Part shown: in pieces, positions 54,768-63,919 of the stretch
Numbering within the stretch: position 1 is the stretch's first letter
Layout of the letters: every line of letters begins with the position of its first letter
From: Streptomyces sp. 1222.5
GTDB lineage: Bacteria > Actinomycetota > Actinomycetes > Streptomycetales > Streptomycetaceae
Length of the DNA: 64,000 nt
Direction of reading: 5' to 3'
NCBI RefSeq assembly: GCF_900105245.1
Contig: NZ_FNSZ01000001.1
Location: 4,588,001-4,652,000, forward strand
Notes under the pieces: generated by a model
Database searches by the model: none
Seen by the model: the letters and a program-made list of their open reading frames with translations, nothing else
Told to the model about the DNA's origin: nothing
Position numbers and translations under genes: made by a program

Positions 54768-56018
54768 GTGAAGGTCCTCGTCATCGGCAGCGGCGCCCGC
54801 GAACACGCCCTGTGCCACTCCCTGTCCCTCGACCCCGACGTCACCGCGCTGCACTGCGCCCCCGGCAACGCCGGCATCGCCGAGGTCGCCGAGCTGCACC
54901 AGGTCGACGCGCTCGACGGCGCCGCGGTGGCCGCCCTGGCCACCGGCCTCGGTGCCGACCTGGTCGTCGTCGGCCCGGAGGCCCCGCTGGTCGCCGGTGT
55001 GGCCGACGCCGTCCGCACCGCCGGCATTCCTGTCTTCGGCCCGTCCGGGGAGGCCGCGCAGCTCGAGGGCTCCAAGGCCTTCGCCAAGGACGTCATGGCC
55101 GGTGCCGGCGTGCCGACCGCCCGCTCCTACGTCTGCACCACCGCCGAGGAGGCCGCCGAGGCCCTCGACGCCTTCGGCGCGCCCTACGTCGTCAAGGACG
55201 ACGGGCTCGCCGCCGGCAAGGGTGTCGTCGTGACCTCGGACGTCGAGGCCGCCAAGGCGCACGCGGCCGCCTGCGAGCGCGTCGTCATCGAGGAGTTCCT
55301 CGACGGCCCCGAGGTCTCCCTGTTCGCCGTCACCGACGGCGAGACGGTCGTCCCGCTCCAGCCGGCCCAGGACTTCAAGCGCGCCCTGGACGGCGACGAG
55401 GGCCCGAACACCGGCGGCATGGGCGCCTACTCGCCGCTGCCCTGGGCCGACCCCAAGCTGGTCGACGAGGTGCTGCAGACCGTGCTGCAGCCGACCGTGG
55501 ACGAGATGCGCCGCCGCGGCACGCCGTTCTCCGGACTGCTCTACGCGGGCCTCGCGATCACCTCGCGCGGTGTCCGGGTCATCGAGTTCAACGCCCGTTT
55601 CGGCGACCCCGAGACCCAGGTCGTGCTGGCCCGCCTGAGGACCCCGCTGGCCGGCGTCCTGATGGCCGCCGCCACCGGCAACCTCGCCGACCTGGCGCCC
55701 CTGCGCTGGAGCGAGGACGCCGCCGTCACCGTCGTCGTGGCCTCGCACAACTACCCCGGCACCCCCCGCACCGGCGACCCCATCACCGGACTGGACGAGG
55801 TGGCCGCCGAGGACGCCCCGCACGCGTACGTGCTGCACGCCGGGACCAGGCGGGACGGCGACGCGGTCGTCAGCGCCGGCGGACGCGTGCTGTCCGTGAC
55901 GGCCACCGGCACGGACCTGACCGAGGCGCGCGAGCGGGCGTACCGGGCGGTGGGCCGGATCGGTCTGGACGGTTCGCAGTACCGCACCGACATCGCGGCG
56001 AAGGCGGCCCAGGAGTAG
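54768..56018 (+). CDS. purD: phosphoribosylamine-glycine ligase
   Basis: This 416-residue ATP-grasp enzyme of purine synthesis (GAR synthetase) starts KVLVIGSGAREHAL. ATP-grasp features are VVKDDGLAAGKGVVV, PAQDFKRALDGDEGPNTGGMGAYSP and IEFNARFGDPETQVV, all canonical. GTG 54768 lies seven bases after TAGGCT, consistent with a leaderless transcript. The length is normal. purC follows two genes later. Confidence 0.96.
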   Translation: MKVLVIGSGAREHALCHSLSLDPDVTALHCAPGNAGIAEVAELHQVDALDGAAVAALATGLGADLVVVGPEAPLVAGVADAVRTAGIPVFGPSGEAAQLEGSKAFAKDVMAGAGVPTARSYVCTTAEEAAEALDAFGAPYVVKDDGLAAGKGVVVTSDVEAAKAHAAACERVVIEEFLDGPEVSLFAVTDGETVVPLQPAQDFKRALDGDEGPNTGGMGAYSPLPWADPKLVDEVLQTVLQPTVDEMRRRGTPFSGLLYAGLAITSRGVRVIEFNARFGDPETQVVLARLRTPLAGVLMAAATGNLADLAPLRWSEDAAVTVVVASHNYPGTPRTGDPITGLDEVAAEDAPHAYVLHAGTRRDGDAVVSAGGRVLSVTATGTDLTEARERAYRAVGRIGLDGSQYRTDIAAKAAQE

Positions 56019-56077
56019 GGCGTCTCCCGGGGCGAAGCCCCCCGAACGCGCCGGTCGTGCGCACTCTCGACCTCGTC

Positions 56078-56104
56078 GGGCCCCGGAAGCGGAATCCGGG
56101 GCCC
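56078..56104 (+). terminator. terminator after purD
   Basis: Perfect 10-bp arms GGGCCCCGGA with a 7-nt loop, followed by TCTTTGCTTTC. The surrounding 304-bp gap (56019-56322) shows nothing else. Confidence 0.85.
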
Positions 56105-56322
56105 GATCTTTGCTTTCTGTCATGCAGCTCTGACCAAAGCCATTCCATCGAGTGAGCAATCCCCCATCCGGCTGACGGGGGCCGAGGCCCCAACTAGGGT
56201 GCCGCGCAAGCGTTCCGGCACTTGGCCCACCGACATTGCGATGTCAGTGGCGGGTGCCACAGTGGGGGAGTGACCAAGTCCAGGACAGCACGGCATCGAC
56301 GGGGAGGGGGTGAGGTCGGCAC

Positions 56323-58203
56323 GTGACCGGAATCGGTGTGGAGATGGGCGCGCAGGCCGCGCGCTCCCGGGCCCTGGCCGTGCTGCGGGTCCGCGGCCGG
56401 GCGCTGGGCGTGGCCCTGCTGCCCGCGGCCGCCGCGGTGATCCTGCTGGCCGGCGGTGCGACGGACCATCTCGTCGGCGAGGGCTGGGACGCCGCCCGCT
56501 GGTCCGTGGGCGTGCTCGCGGTGGTGGTGCTGCTGGCCGCCGTCGGCATCGGCCTGGTCGTCGCCCGCGCCCGCCCGGCGACGAGCCCCACCGTGCCGAT
56601 CGCGGAGGAGTCCGCCCCCGATCTGTACCGGATGGTGCGCGACCTCGCCGACCGCCTGGACGTGCCGGCTCCCTCGTCCATAGCGCTGACCCCGGACTGC
56701 GACAGCTGGCTCGAGGACCGCGCCCATGCGGCGCACGGTCCGCCCTCGCGCCCGGCGCCGGACGAGATAGCGGGCCCCGCCCGGCGCTCCCGTCGCCGAG
56801 CCCCGGTGGCCCCGGTCCTCGTCATCGGCTCTCCGTTCTTGTGGTGGATGCGGGTCGGTGAGCTGCGCGCGGTCCTCGCCCCGGTCATCGCCGGCACGGG
56901 CCCTTCCGCCCACCCGGACATAGCGGCCGCCCGCGGCTTCGTGCGCGGGCTGGACGCGGCGGTCGCCGTCGCCTCGACATCGGGCCGCTGCCCGCTCACC
57001 CGCGGGATCTGCGCAATGCTCGGCTGGGTGGCGCGGCTGCTGCTGCGCGGCTGCCGTGAGCACGCGACACAGATGGAGCGGGGGGTGGCCGCCGCCGCGG
57101 CCGAGCGGGCCCAGGCCGTCGACTACGGCCTGCGGATCGTCGCCCAGGAGCAGGTGGGCCTCGCCTACGCCGGCTGGGACCGGCTGCTGACCCGGGTCGC
57201 GCTGCCCGCCTGGCGGATGGGCCGCTGGCCGGCCCGGCTGGACGCGGGCGTGGTGGCGGCCCTCACCGAACTGTCCCGGCGCGACCGTCTCGCGGAGGGC
57301 TTCGCCTCCCGGCTCGGCGAGCGGCCGGCGTGCGATCTGCTGGAGGAGCCCGGCACGATCGACGAGGCCGCCTCGCTGCTCGCCGCGCGCCTCTTCCACG
57401 GTGGCCCGGCCGAGGCCGGGCCGGACTGGGCCCCGGTGGACTGGCAGGCCTATCCGGAAGAGGTCGTGGACCGCACCTGGCGCGCCGACGCGGCCCGCCT
57501 GCACCGCGTTCTGGACACCCTGGGCGTCCGCCCCACCCCGGGCCCCCACACCCCCGAACGGGGCGGCCCGACCCTGGCCCGGGTTCTCGACCACCTAGCC
57601 GAACCGACCGCCCCCGACGACAAGGGCACGGACACCGCCGGTCCGGTGGCTCCCCGGAGCGGCACCCATGGCGGCACGCGCGCGGACGCCGCGCACCCCA
57701 CGGACGAGGCCCCCGGTGGCCAGGACGCCCCCGACACCGCAGACACTCTCGACCCGCCCGAGCCGTACCTCGGATTCGGCGACGAGGACGATGCCGATCC
57801 CGGTACCGAGCGCAGCGCCGCTCTCGCCGCCGGGATCAGTGCCGAGCTGGCCCGCGAGGAGGCCCTCGTGCCGAAGGGGGCCACCGCCGCCGGGCAGGGC
57901 CCCGAGAGCGCCCTGTGGGACGACGGCGGGCTGCCGTTGTTCCCCCTGCAACCCCCCCGCACCGGCCGTGAACTGCTCGCCGACCACGTGACGGCGATGG
58001 TGTGCTGCGCGGCCGTGGACACCGCGGGCGCCATTCCGGCCCTGGACTGGCTCGACGGCCCGTCCCTGCTGCTCGGCGGGGAGCGGGCGGCCGACCTCGG
58101 ACCGAAGGTGCTCAGCCTGATCGAGGAGGGTGACCCGGGCCCGCTGCGGGCCTGGCTGACCGCGTCCGGGATACGCCCGGAGAAGCCCGTACGGCTCGTC
58201 TGA
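56323..58203 (+). CDS. membrane protein resembling a degenerate M48 peptidase
   Basis: This 626-residue protein has two N-terminal membrane helices (about 26-45 and 58-80). A cytoplasmic domain follows with the M48 order: MVRDLADRLDVPAPSSIALTPDC, then VLVIGSPFLWWMRVGELRAVLAPVIAGTG, where active M48 enzymes have HExxH after ELRAVLA. The zinc ligands are absent, so it is likely a pseudo-protease. A long acidic, Thr/Pro/Asp-rich linker follows to a C-terminal helical domain. GTG 56323 lacks a strong site. It is near purD and purC, but not obviously related. Confidence 0.7.
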   Translation: MTGIGVEMGAQAARSRALAVLRVRGRALGVALLPAAAAVILLAGGATDHLVGEGWDAARWSVGVLAVVVLLAAVGIGLVVARARPATSPTVPIAEESAPDLYRMVRDLADRLDVPAPSSIALTPDCDSWLEDRAHAAHGPPSRPAPDEIAGPARRSRRRAPVAPVLVIGSPFLWWMRVGELRAVLAPVIAGTGPSAHPDIAAARGFVRGLDAAVAVASTSGRCPLTRGICAMLGWVARLLLRGCREHATQMERGVAAAAAERAQAVDYGLRIVAQEQVGLAYAGWDRLLTRVALPAWRMGRWPARLDAGVVAALTELSRRDRLAEGFASRLGERPACDLLEEPGTIDEAASLLAARLFHGGPAEAGPDWAPVDWQAYPEEVVDRTWRADAARLHRVLDTLGVRPTPGPHTPERGGPTLARVLDHLAEPTAPDDKGTDTAGPVAPRSGTHGGTRADAAHPTDEAPGGQDAPDTADTLDPPEPYLGFGDEDDADPGTERSAALAAGISAELAREEALVPKGATAAGQGPESALWDDGGLPLFPLQPPRTGRELLADHVTAMVCCAAVDTAGAIPALDWLDGPSLLLGGERAADLGPKVLSLIEEGDPGPLRAWLTASGIRPEKPVRLV

Positions 58204-58482
58204 CCCGCACGGCCTCCCGCGTCGCACCGTCGTCGGCCGTCGCCGTCGCGCGCACCGGACCGGAGACGCGACTTCCACTTCAGGTCAATTCGCAACGACT
58301 AGTGACCGGGCCCGTGCGTTATGTGATGTGCTGGGACAGACCACGCCTTTGGCAAAGGCTTGCGACATACGACAGACCGGCCGCACACGGCACGGCCCGA
58401 TACAGCACGGCCGAGCCCGGTACGACTGGCACAGCGCGCACCACCGGGACAGGACACGGGGGCACGAGGGAGGGGAGCGACC

Positions 58483-59985
58483 ATGGCCTCGGAGCACATC
58501 CGCCGCTGGGAGTCCGGAGCGCTCGCGCACGCCGTCACGGACCCCTTCGGGCAGGGCCCGGTGCCCTGGCTGCGCGGCAGTGAGACCTATTTCGACGACA
58601 CGGGTCACGTCGTGCCCTGGTACGTCGATCCGAGCCCGCAGCAGGCCACCGGCGCCGGTGGCGGGGGCCGTGTGCCCGCGCCGCGTTCGGCCGTTCCCGG
58701 CCCCCGCTCCGCGGACGACGTGCACCGCCAGATCAAGGGCTTCACCTCCACCGGCGCGGTCACGCCCGGCCAGGCGATCGACTTCCACATCACGGTCGAC
58801 CCGCCGCAGGAGTTCAGCGTCGACATCTACCGGATCGGCCACTACGGCGGCGACGGCGCGGCCAAGATCACCACGAGCCCCCGGCTGTCCGGCATCGTCC
58901 AGTCCCCGCCGCTGGCCGCCGACCGCACGGTCTCCTGCCACCACTGGTGGCTGTCCTGGCGCCTCCAGGTGCCCCCGCACTGGAGCATCGGCGCCTACGT
59001 GGCGGTCCTGACCACCGCCGACGGCTACCGCTCCCACGTGCCGTTCACGGTCCGCGACGACCATCCCGCCGACCTTCTCCTGCTGCTGCCGGACATCACG
59101 TGGCAGGCGTACAACCTCTACCCGGAGGACGGCCGTACCGGCGCCAGCCTGTACCACGCCTGGGACGAGCGGGGCCGGCTGCTCGGCGAGGCCGACGCGG
59201 CGACCACGATCTCCTTCGACCGCCCGTACGCGGGCGCCGGCCTCCCCCTGCACGTCGGACACGCCTACGACTTCATCCGCTGGGCCGAGCGCTACGGCTA
59301 CGACCTCGCCTACGCGGACGCCCGCGACCTGCACGCCGGCCGCGTCGACCCCGCCCGCTACCGGGGCCTGGTCTTCCCCGGGCACGACGAGTACTGGTCG
59401 GTGCCGATGCGCCGTGCCGTCGAGGACGCCCGCGACCGGGGCACCTCACTGGTCTTCCTCTCCGCCAACACCATGTACTGGCAGGTCGAGTTGGGGCCGT
59501 CGCCGTCGGGTGTCCCGGACCGGCTGCTGACCTGCCGCAAGCGCAAGGGCCCCGGGAAGCCGGTGCTGTGGCGCGAGATCGACCGCCCCGAGCAGCAGGT
59601 GGTCGGCATCCAGTACGCGGGCCGGGTGCCCGAGCCGCACCCGCTGATCGTCCGCAACGCCGACCACTGGCTGTGGGAGGCGACCGGCGCCCACGAGGGC
59701 GACGGCATCGAAGGCCTGGTCGCCGGTGAAGCCGACCGTTACTTCCCGCGCACCCCGCTGCCCGAGCACGAGGAGCGCGTCCTGCTCGCCCACTCCCCCT
59801 ACACCGACGGCGACGGCGCCCAGCGCCACCAGGAGACCTCGCTCTACCGCGCCCCCTCCGGCGCCTGGGTGTTCGCCTCCGGCACCTTCGCCTGGTCACC
59901 CGCCCTGGACCGGCCCGGCCACGTCGACCCCCGTATCCAGCGCGCCACGGCGAACCTGCTGGACCGTATCTGCAAGCGCGACTGA
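58483..59985 (+). CDS. N,N-dimethylformamidase large-subunit-like protein
   Basis: This 500-residue protein starts at ATG 58483 after GGAGGGGAG. It contains a beta-sandwich region (about 80-185; VDIYRIGHYGGDGA) and then a Rossmann-like core with LLLLPDITWQAYNLYPEDG, FPGHDEYWSVPMRRAVEDA and FLSANTMYWQVEL. This is the pattern of DMFase beta-subunit-like proteins. No signal peptide. The substrate is unknown; amide hydrolysis in related enzymes uses an iron site. Confidence 0.75.
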   Translation: MASEHIRRWESGALAHAVTDPFGQGPVPWLRGSETYFDDTGHVVPWYVDPSPQQATGAGGGGRVPAPRSAVPGPRSADDVHRQIKGFTSTGAVTPGQAIDFHITVDPPQEFSVDIYRIGHYGGDGAAKITTSPRLSGIVQSPPLAADRTVSCHHWWLSWRLQVPPHWSIGAYVAVLTTADGYRSHVPFTVRDDHPADLLLLLPDITWQAYNLYPEDGRTGASLYHAWDERGRLLGEADAATTISFDRPYAGAGLPLHVGHAYDFIRWAERYGYDLAYADARDLHAGRVDPARYRGLVFPGHDEYWSVPMRRAVEDARDRGTSLVFLSANTMYWQVELGPSPSGVPDRLLTCRKRKGPGKPVLWREIDRPEQQVVGIQYAGRVPEPHPLIVRNADHWLWEATGAHEGDGIEGLVAGEADRYFPRTPLPEHEERVLLAHSPYTDGDGAQRHQETSLYRAPSGAWVFASGTFAWSPALDRPGHVDPRIQRATANLLDRICKRD

Positions 59986-60077
59986 GCACCGGCGGACCCC
60001 GGCCCACCCCCTGGCCGAAACCGATCGCCCCGATAAGGGAGAATCGAGGCACTTGGACAGAACCACGGGGAGGAACC

Positions 60078-60977
60078 GTGTCCGGATTCGTAGAAAAGCC
60101 CGAGCCGCCGCAGGTTCCGGGCCTGGTGCACCTGCACACCGGCAAGGTGCGCGAGCTGTACCAGAACGAGGCGGGCGACCTCGTGATGGTCGCCAGCGAC
60201 CGCATGTCCGCCTACGACTGGGTGCTGCCCACCGAGATCCCCGACAAGGGCCGCGTCCTCACGCGGCTCTCCCTGTGGTGGTTCGACCAGCTGCGCGACC
60301 TGGCCCCCAACCATGTGATCAGCACCGAGCTGCCGGCCGGCGCCCCCGCCGACTGGGCGGGCCGCACCCTGATCTGCAAGTCGCTGAAGATGGTCCCGGT
60401 GGAGTGCGTGGCCCGCGGCTACCTCACCGGCTCCGGACTGCTGGAGTACGACGAGTCCCGTACGGTCTGCGGTCTCGCCCTGCCCGAGGGCCTGGTCGAC
60501 GGCTCCGAGCTGCCCGCCCCGATCTTCACCCCGGCCACCAAGGCGGAGGTCGGCGAGCACGACGAGAACGTCTCCTACGAGGAGGTCGCCCGCCAGGTCG
60601 GCGCGGAGACGGCCGCCCAGCTGCGCCAGGCCACCCTGGCCGTGTACGGGCGCGCCCGGGACATCGCCCGCGAACGGGGCGTCATCCTGGCGGACACCAA
60701 GTTCGAGTTCGGTTTCGACGGCGACACCCTCGTCCTCGCCGACGAGGTCCTCACCCCGGACTCCTCCCGCTTCTGGCCGGCCGACCAGTGGCAGCCGGGC
60801 CGCCCGCAGCCGTCGTACGACAAGCAGTTCGTCCGGGACTGGCTGACCTCGGCCGAGTCCGGCTGGGACCGCAAGAGCGAGCAGCCCCCGCCGCCGCTGC
60901 CGCAGCAGGTCGTGGACGCCACCCGCGCCAAGTACGTGGAGGCGTACGAGCGGCTGACGGGCACCGCCTGGGCGTAG
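60078..60977 (+). CDS. purC: SAICAR synthase
   Basis: This 299-residue phosphoribosylaminoimidazole-succinocarboxamide synthase of purine synthesis has the motifs HTGKVRELYQNEAGDLVMVASDRMSAYD, PVECVARGYLTGSG, and FGFDGDTLVLADEVLTPDSSRFWP, all standard. GTG 60078 follows GGGGAGGAACC. Length is normal. A terminator follows. Confidence 0.96.
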   Translation: MSGFVEKPEPPQVPGLVHLHTGKVRELYQNEAGDLVMVASDRMSAYDWVLPTEIPDKGRVLTRLSLWWFDQLRDLAPNHVISTELPAGAPADWAGRTLICKSLKMVPVECVARGYLTGSGLLEYDESRTVCGLALPEGLVDGSELPAPIFTPATKAEVGEHDENVSYEEVARQVGAETAAQLRQATLAVYGRARDIARERGVILADTKFEFGFDGDTLVLADEVLTPDSSRFWPADQWQPGRPQPSYDKQFVRDWLTSAESGWDRKSEQPPPPLPQQVVDATRAKYVEAYERLTGTAWA

Positions 60978-60986
60978 CGGAAGGGC

Positions 60987-61006
60987 CCCCGGCGCGAGCC
61001 GGGGGA
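60987..61006 (+). terminator. terminator after purC
   Basis: CCCCCGGC-GCGA-GCCGGGGG, ten bases after the stop. Confidence 0.8.
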
Positions 61007-61015
61007 CACGCAAGA

Positions 61016-61040
61016 AGCCCCCGGCCGGAACCGGGGGCTT
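61016..61040 (-). terminator. terminator of tRNA-Gly(GCC)
   Basis: AAGCCCC-GG arms with one bulge around loop CCGGAA, just beyond the tRNA 3' end on the minus strand. Confidence 0.75.
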
Positions 61041-61048
61041 CTCCATGG

Positions 61049-61121
61049 AGCGGACGACGAGGCTCGAACTCGCGACCTCAACCTTGGCAAGGTTGCGCTC
61101 TACCAACTGAGCTACGTCCGC
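61049..61121 (-). tRNA. tRNA-Gly(GCC)
   Basis: A 73-nt tRNA plus encoded CCA. The acceptor is GCGGACG/CGTCCGC, and anticodon GCC sits in loop TTGCCAA with stem CAACC/GGTTG. Confidence 0.95.
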
Positions 61122-61144
61122 ACTGCGCCGTGGCGCGAGAGCAA

Positions 61145-61759
61145 CTATACCCAACCTCGCTCCCGTGCGAGACGCACTGCCGTATGACGGTTCTCCGCGC
61201 CGAGCTTCGTGACGGCGGAGGAGAGGTAGTTCCGCACGGTCCCCGGCGACAGCGCGGCCCGCTCGGCGATCTCCGCGACCGGCGCCCCGTCGGCGGCCAG
61301 CTCCAGCACCTCGGCCTCCCGCGCGGTCAGGGGGGAGTCCCCGGCGGAGATCGCGTCGGCGGCCAACTCCGGGTCCACGTAGCGGTTTCCCGCGTGCACG
61401 GTCCGGATGATCTCGGCGAGCCGCTGGGCGCTGACCGTCTTCGGGACGAATCCGCGCACACCGGCCGCCAGTGCCCGTTTCAGGTGTCCGGGCCGCCCGT
61501 GACCGGTGACGATCAGCACCTGGCAGTCCGGCAGTTCGGCACGCAGGGATGTGGCGACCTTCACACCGTCGGCGCCGGGCATCTGCAGATCGAGCACGGC
61601 CACGTCGGGCTCGTGCGCCCGGGCCATCGCCAGCGCCTCGGGTCCGCTCGCCGCCTCCGCGACGACCAGCAGATCGTCCTCCAGGGAGAGCAGGGCGGCC
61701 AGCGCGCCCCGGATCAGATGCTCGTCGTCGGCGAGCAACAGCCGCACCGGACCGCTCAT
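61145..61759 (-). CDS. NarL-family response regulator
   Basis: This 204-residue regulator has a receiver with D11-D12, phospho-acceptor D57 in VAVLDLQMPG and a Lys in VPKT. The C-terminal LuxR helix-turn-helix contains SPLTAREAEVLELAADGAPVAEIAERAALSPGTVRNYLSSAVTKLG. Its start overlaps the kinase stop (ATGA), and it probably controls the adjacent ABC-2 exporter. Confidence 0.95.
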   Translation of the reverse strand: MSGPVRLLLADDEHLIRGALAALLSLEDDLLVVAEAASGPEALAMARAHEPDVAVLDLQMPGADGVKVATSLRAELPDCQVLIVTGHGRPGHLKRALAAGVRGFVPKTVSAQRLAEIIRTVHAGNRYVDPELAADAISAGDSPLTAREAEVLELAADGAPVAEIAERAALSPGTVRNYLSSAVTKLGAENRHTAVRLARERGWV

Positions 61760-63021
61760 GACGTGACACTCACTCTCGTCTCCACGGACCCGTCGGCTCT
61801 CAGTGGCACCTCGGCCACCACCCGGAACCGGTCCGTGTCGACCACTCCCGCCTCCAGAGTCCCGGCCACGGCGGCCAGCCGCTCCCGCAGCCCGGCGAGC
61901 CCGGAACCACCGTCGCCCGGGACGGAGGCGCGCGCGGCCACCCCGTCATTCTCCACCGTCAGCACCACATGCCCCTCCCGCACCCGCAGACCCACCGTGC
62001 AGCGGCCCGCGTCGCCGTGCCGCAGCACGTTGGTGGTCGCCTCACGCACCACCCAGCCGAGTGCCGACTGCACCTCGGCCGGCAGCTCCGCGGACTCCGC
62101 GCGCACCTCGCAGTCGATCCCGGCCGCCGACAACACTCCCTGTGCTCCCGCGAGTTCCACGCCGAGGTCGGCCTCGCGGTAGCCGCGTACGACGTCCCGC
62201 ACCTCCCGCTGCGACTCCTGCGCGATGCGCTGCACCTCGATCATCTGCTCCACGGCCTCCGGCCGTCCCCGCCGGGCGAGTTGCACGGCCAGCTCGCTCT
62301 TGAGGGAGATCACGGACAGGTTCCGCCCCAGCACGTCGTGCAGGTCCCGGCCGAACCGCAGCCGCTCCTCGGCGACGGCCAGCCGGGCCTCGGCCTCGCG
62401 GGCCCGTTCCGCCTCCCAGAGCACGGACAGCGTCCAGGCGCCGCAGCGGCAGGCGAGCAGCGAGAAGAGGGTGTGGAAGGCGGTCATCAGCCCGGTCGCG
62501 AGGATGCCGGCGGCGCTGCGGTCGGTGAGCCCGATGAGGCCCATGAGCACCACCGCGAGCACCGCCGACCGGCGCAGGAACACCCGGACGGGAACCGTGA
62601 GTCCGTAGAGCAGCCCGAACGGCAGCAGACAGGCGCCGATCGCCAACCGGACGGTCATCGGGTCGGCCGCGTGCAGCGCGGAGAGGGTGACGATCAGCGT
62701 CAGGGCGAGGCCCAGCAGGACGCCCGGGGTGCGGTGGGCACGGGCCGGCAGCTCGGCGCGCCCGAGGTAGTGGTCGAGCACGGGCCGGGTGAGCCGGTTG
62801 CAGACCGCGCACTGAAGGACCGCCACGACGACGAGCAGCGGGCCGAGGACGGCCGCCACGGGCCGGTGGCCGAGCCCGCCGAGCAGCGGCAGGAGCAGCC
62901 AGCAGAGCGAGAAGAACCAGGTGGTGACGTACCAGGTGACGACCGTGTACAGCTCGACCCGCTCGGCCTTGCTCCGTTCCCGCCAGTGCCGCTGCTGCCA
63001 CCGCCGCATCCGCCTCAGCAT
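61756..63021 (-). CDS. DesK/NarX-type sensor histidine kinase
   Basis: This 421-residue kinase has six hydrophobic helices in its N-terminal half. HisKA_3 has the phospho-acceptor in RFGRDLHDVLGRNLSVISLK, and an HATPase follows with VREATTNVLRHGDA and GGSGLAGLRERLA. The ATG at 63021 follows GGGGGGA. It overlaps the regulator stop. Like DesK-DesR pairs linked to ABC-2 exporters, it likely senses a membrane-active compound. Confidence 0.93.
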   Translation of the reverse strand: MLRRMRRWQQRHWRERSKAERVELYTVVTWYVTTWFFSLCWLLLPLLGGLGHRPVAAVLGPLLVVVAVLQCAVCNRLTRPVLDHYLGRAELPARAHRTPGVLLGLALTLIVTLSALHAADPMTVRLAIGACLLPFGLLYGLTVPVRVFLRRSAVLAVVLMGLIGLTDRSAAGILATGLMTAFHTLFSLLACRCGAWTLSVLWEAERAREAEARLAVAEERLRFGRDLHDVLGRNLSVISLKSELAVQLARRGRPEAVEQMIEVQRIAQESQREVRDVVRGYREADLGVELAGAQGVLSAAGIDCEVRAESAELPAEVQSALGWVVREATTNVLRHGDAGRCTVGLRVREGHVVLTVENDGVAARASVPGDGGSGLAGLRERLAAVAGTLEAGVVDTDRFRVVAEVPLRADGSVETRVSVTS

Positions 63022-63040
63022 CCGCGCGTCCCCCCGTTCC

Positions 63041-63919
63041 TCAGCGCCTCGGCTCCCAGCGGAACCACCGCCGTACAGCAAACACCGCCACGATCGTCCA
63101 GGCCAGGGCGGTCGCGAGGGCGCCCAGCGCCTCGTACGCGGTCAACTGGCCCGTCCAGCCGCCGCGGACCAGGCGGATCGCCGGGGACAGGGGCAGGAGT
63201 TCGCAGAGGGAGGCGAGCCGGTCGGGCATGAACTCCGTGGGGACGGTGATCCCGGAGCCCAGCATGGACACGAACACCAGCGGCAGCGCGGTCACCTGGG
63301 CGCTCTCGGCGGTCCGGGTGAAGGACGCGGTGAGCGCGGCGAGCGCGGCGCTGACCACGAGTCCGGCCAGCACCCCGGGCAGGAGCAGGTACGGCGCCTT
63401 CGGCGCCCCGGTGCGCAGCAGCACGGCGCAGCCGACGCTCAGGACGAGGGCCTGGGCGAGGCCGAGGGCGGTCGCGGGCAGGGCGGTGCCGATGAGGATC
63501 TCGGTGTCGGACGGTTCGCCGGTGCGCAGCCGCTTCAGGACGAGCTCCTCGCGGCGGGCGACGTAGGCGCCGACCAGGGAGGTGTAGACGGCGAAGAGGA
63601 AGGCGAATCCGATGGCGGCGGTCAGCAGGACCGTGCCGATGCTCAGGCCCTCCTTCTCCAGGTCCAGCTGGTCGAGTGCCGGCCGCACGGTGAACGGCAG
63701 GGCGAGCGGCACGGCCAGCGCGGTGAAGACGGCGCCCCGGTTGCGGCCGAGGAGCGTGAGTTCGGCCCGCCCCAGCGCCCGCAGCCGCCGCGCCGACGGC
63801 TTGAACGCCGCGAGAGCCCGGCGGTCCGCCGCACCGGCTCCGCCCTCGAGCCCGCCTGCCGCTGCCGTGCGGACCCCGTGCACGCGGCCGCCCCCCGTTT
63901 CCGTTCCGGTCCCGTTCAC
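63041..63919 (-). CDS. ABC-2 exporter permease
   Basis: This 292-residue permease (DrrB-like) has six helices after an N-terminal cytoplasmic tail and the ABC-2 signature region VFVSMLGSGITVPTEFMPDRLASLCELLPLSPAIRLVRGGW. GTG 63919 overlaps the ATPase stop (GTGA). It is the membrane partner of the ATPase that runs off the window and lies directly upstream of the kinase. Confidence 0.92.
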   Translation of the reverse strand: MNGTGTETGGGRVHGVRTAAAGGLEGGAGAADRRALAAFKPSARRLRALGRAELTLLGRNRGAVFTALAVPLALPFTVRPALDQLDLEKEGLSIGTVLLTAAIGFAFLFAVYTSLVGAYVARREELVLKRLRTGEPSDTEILIGTALPATALGLAQALVLSVGCAVLLRTGAPKAPYLLLPGVLAGLVVSAALAALTASFTRTAESAQVTALPLVFVSMLGSGITVPTEFMPDRLASLCELLPLSPAIRLVRGGWTGQLTAYEALGALATALAWTIVAVFAVRRWFRWEPRR

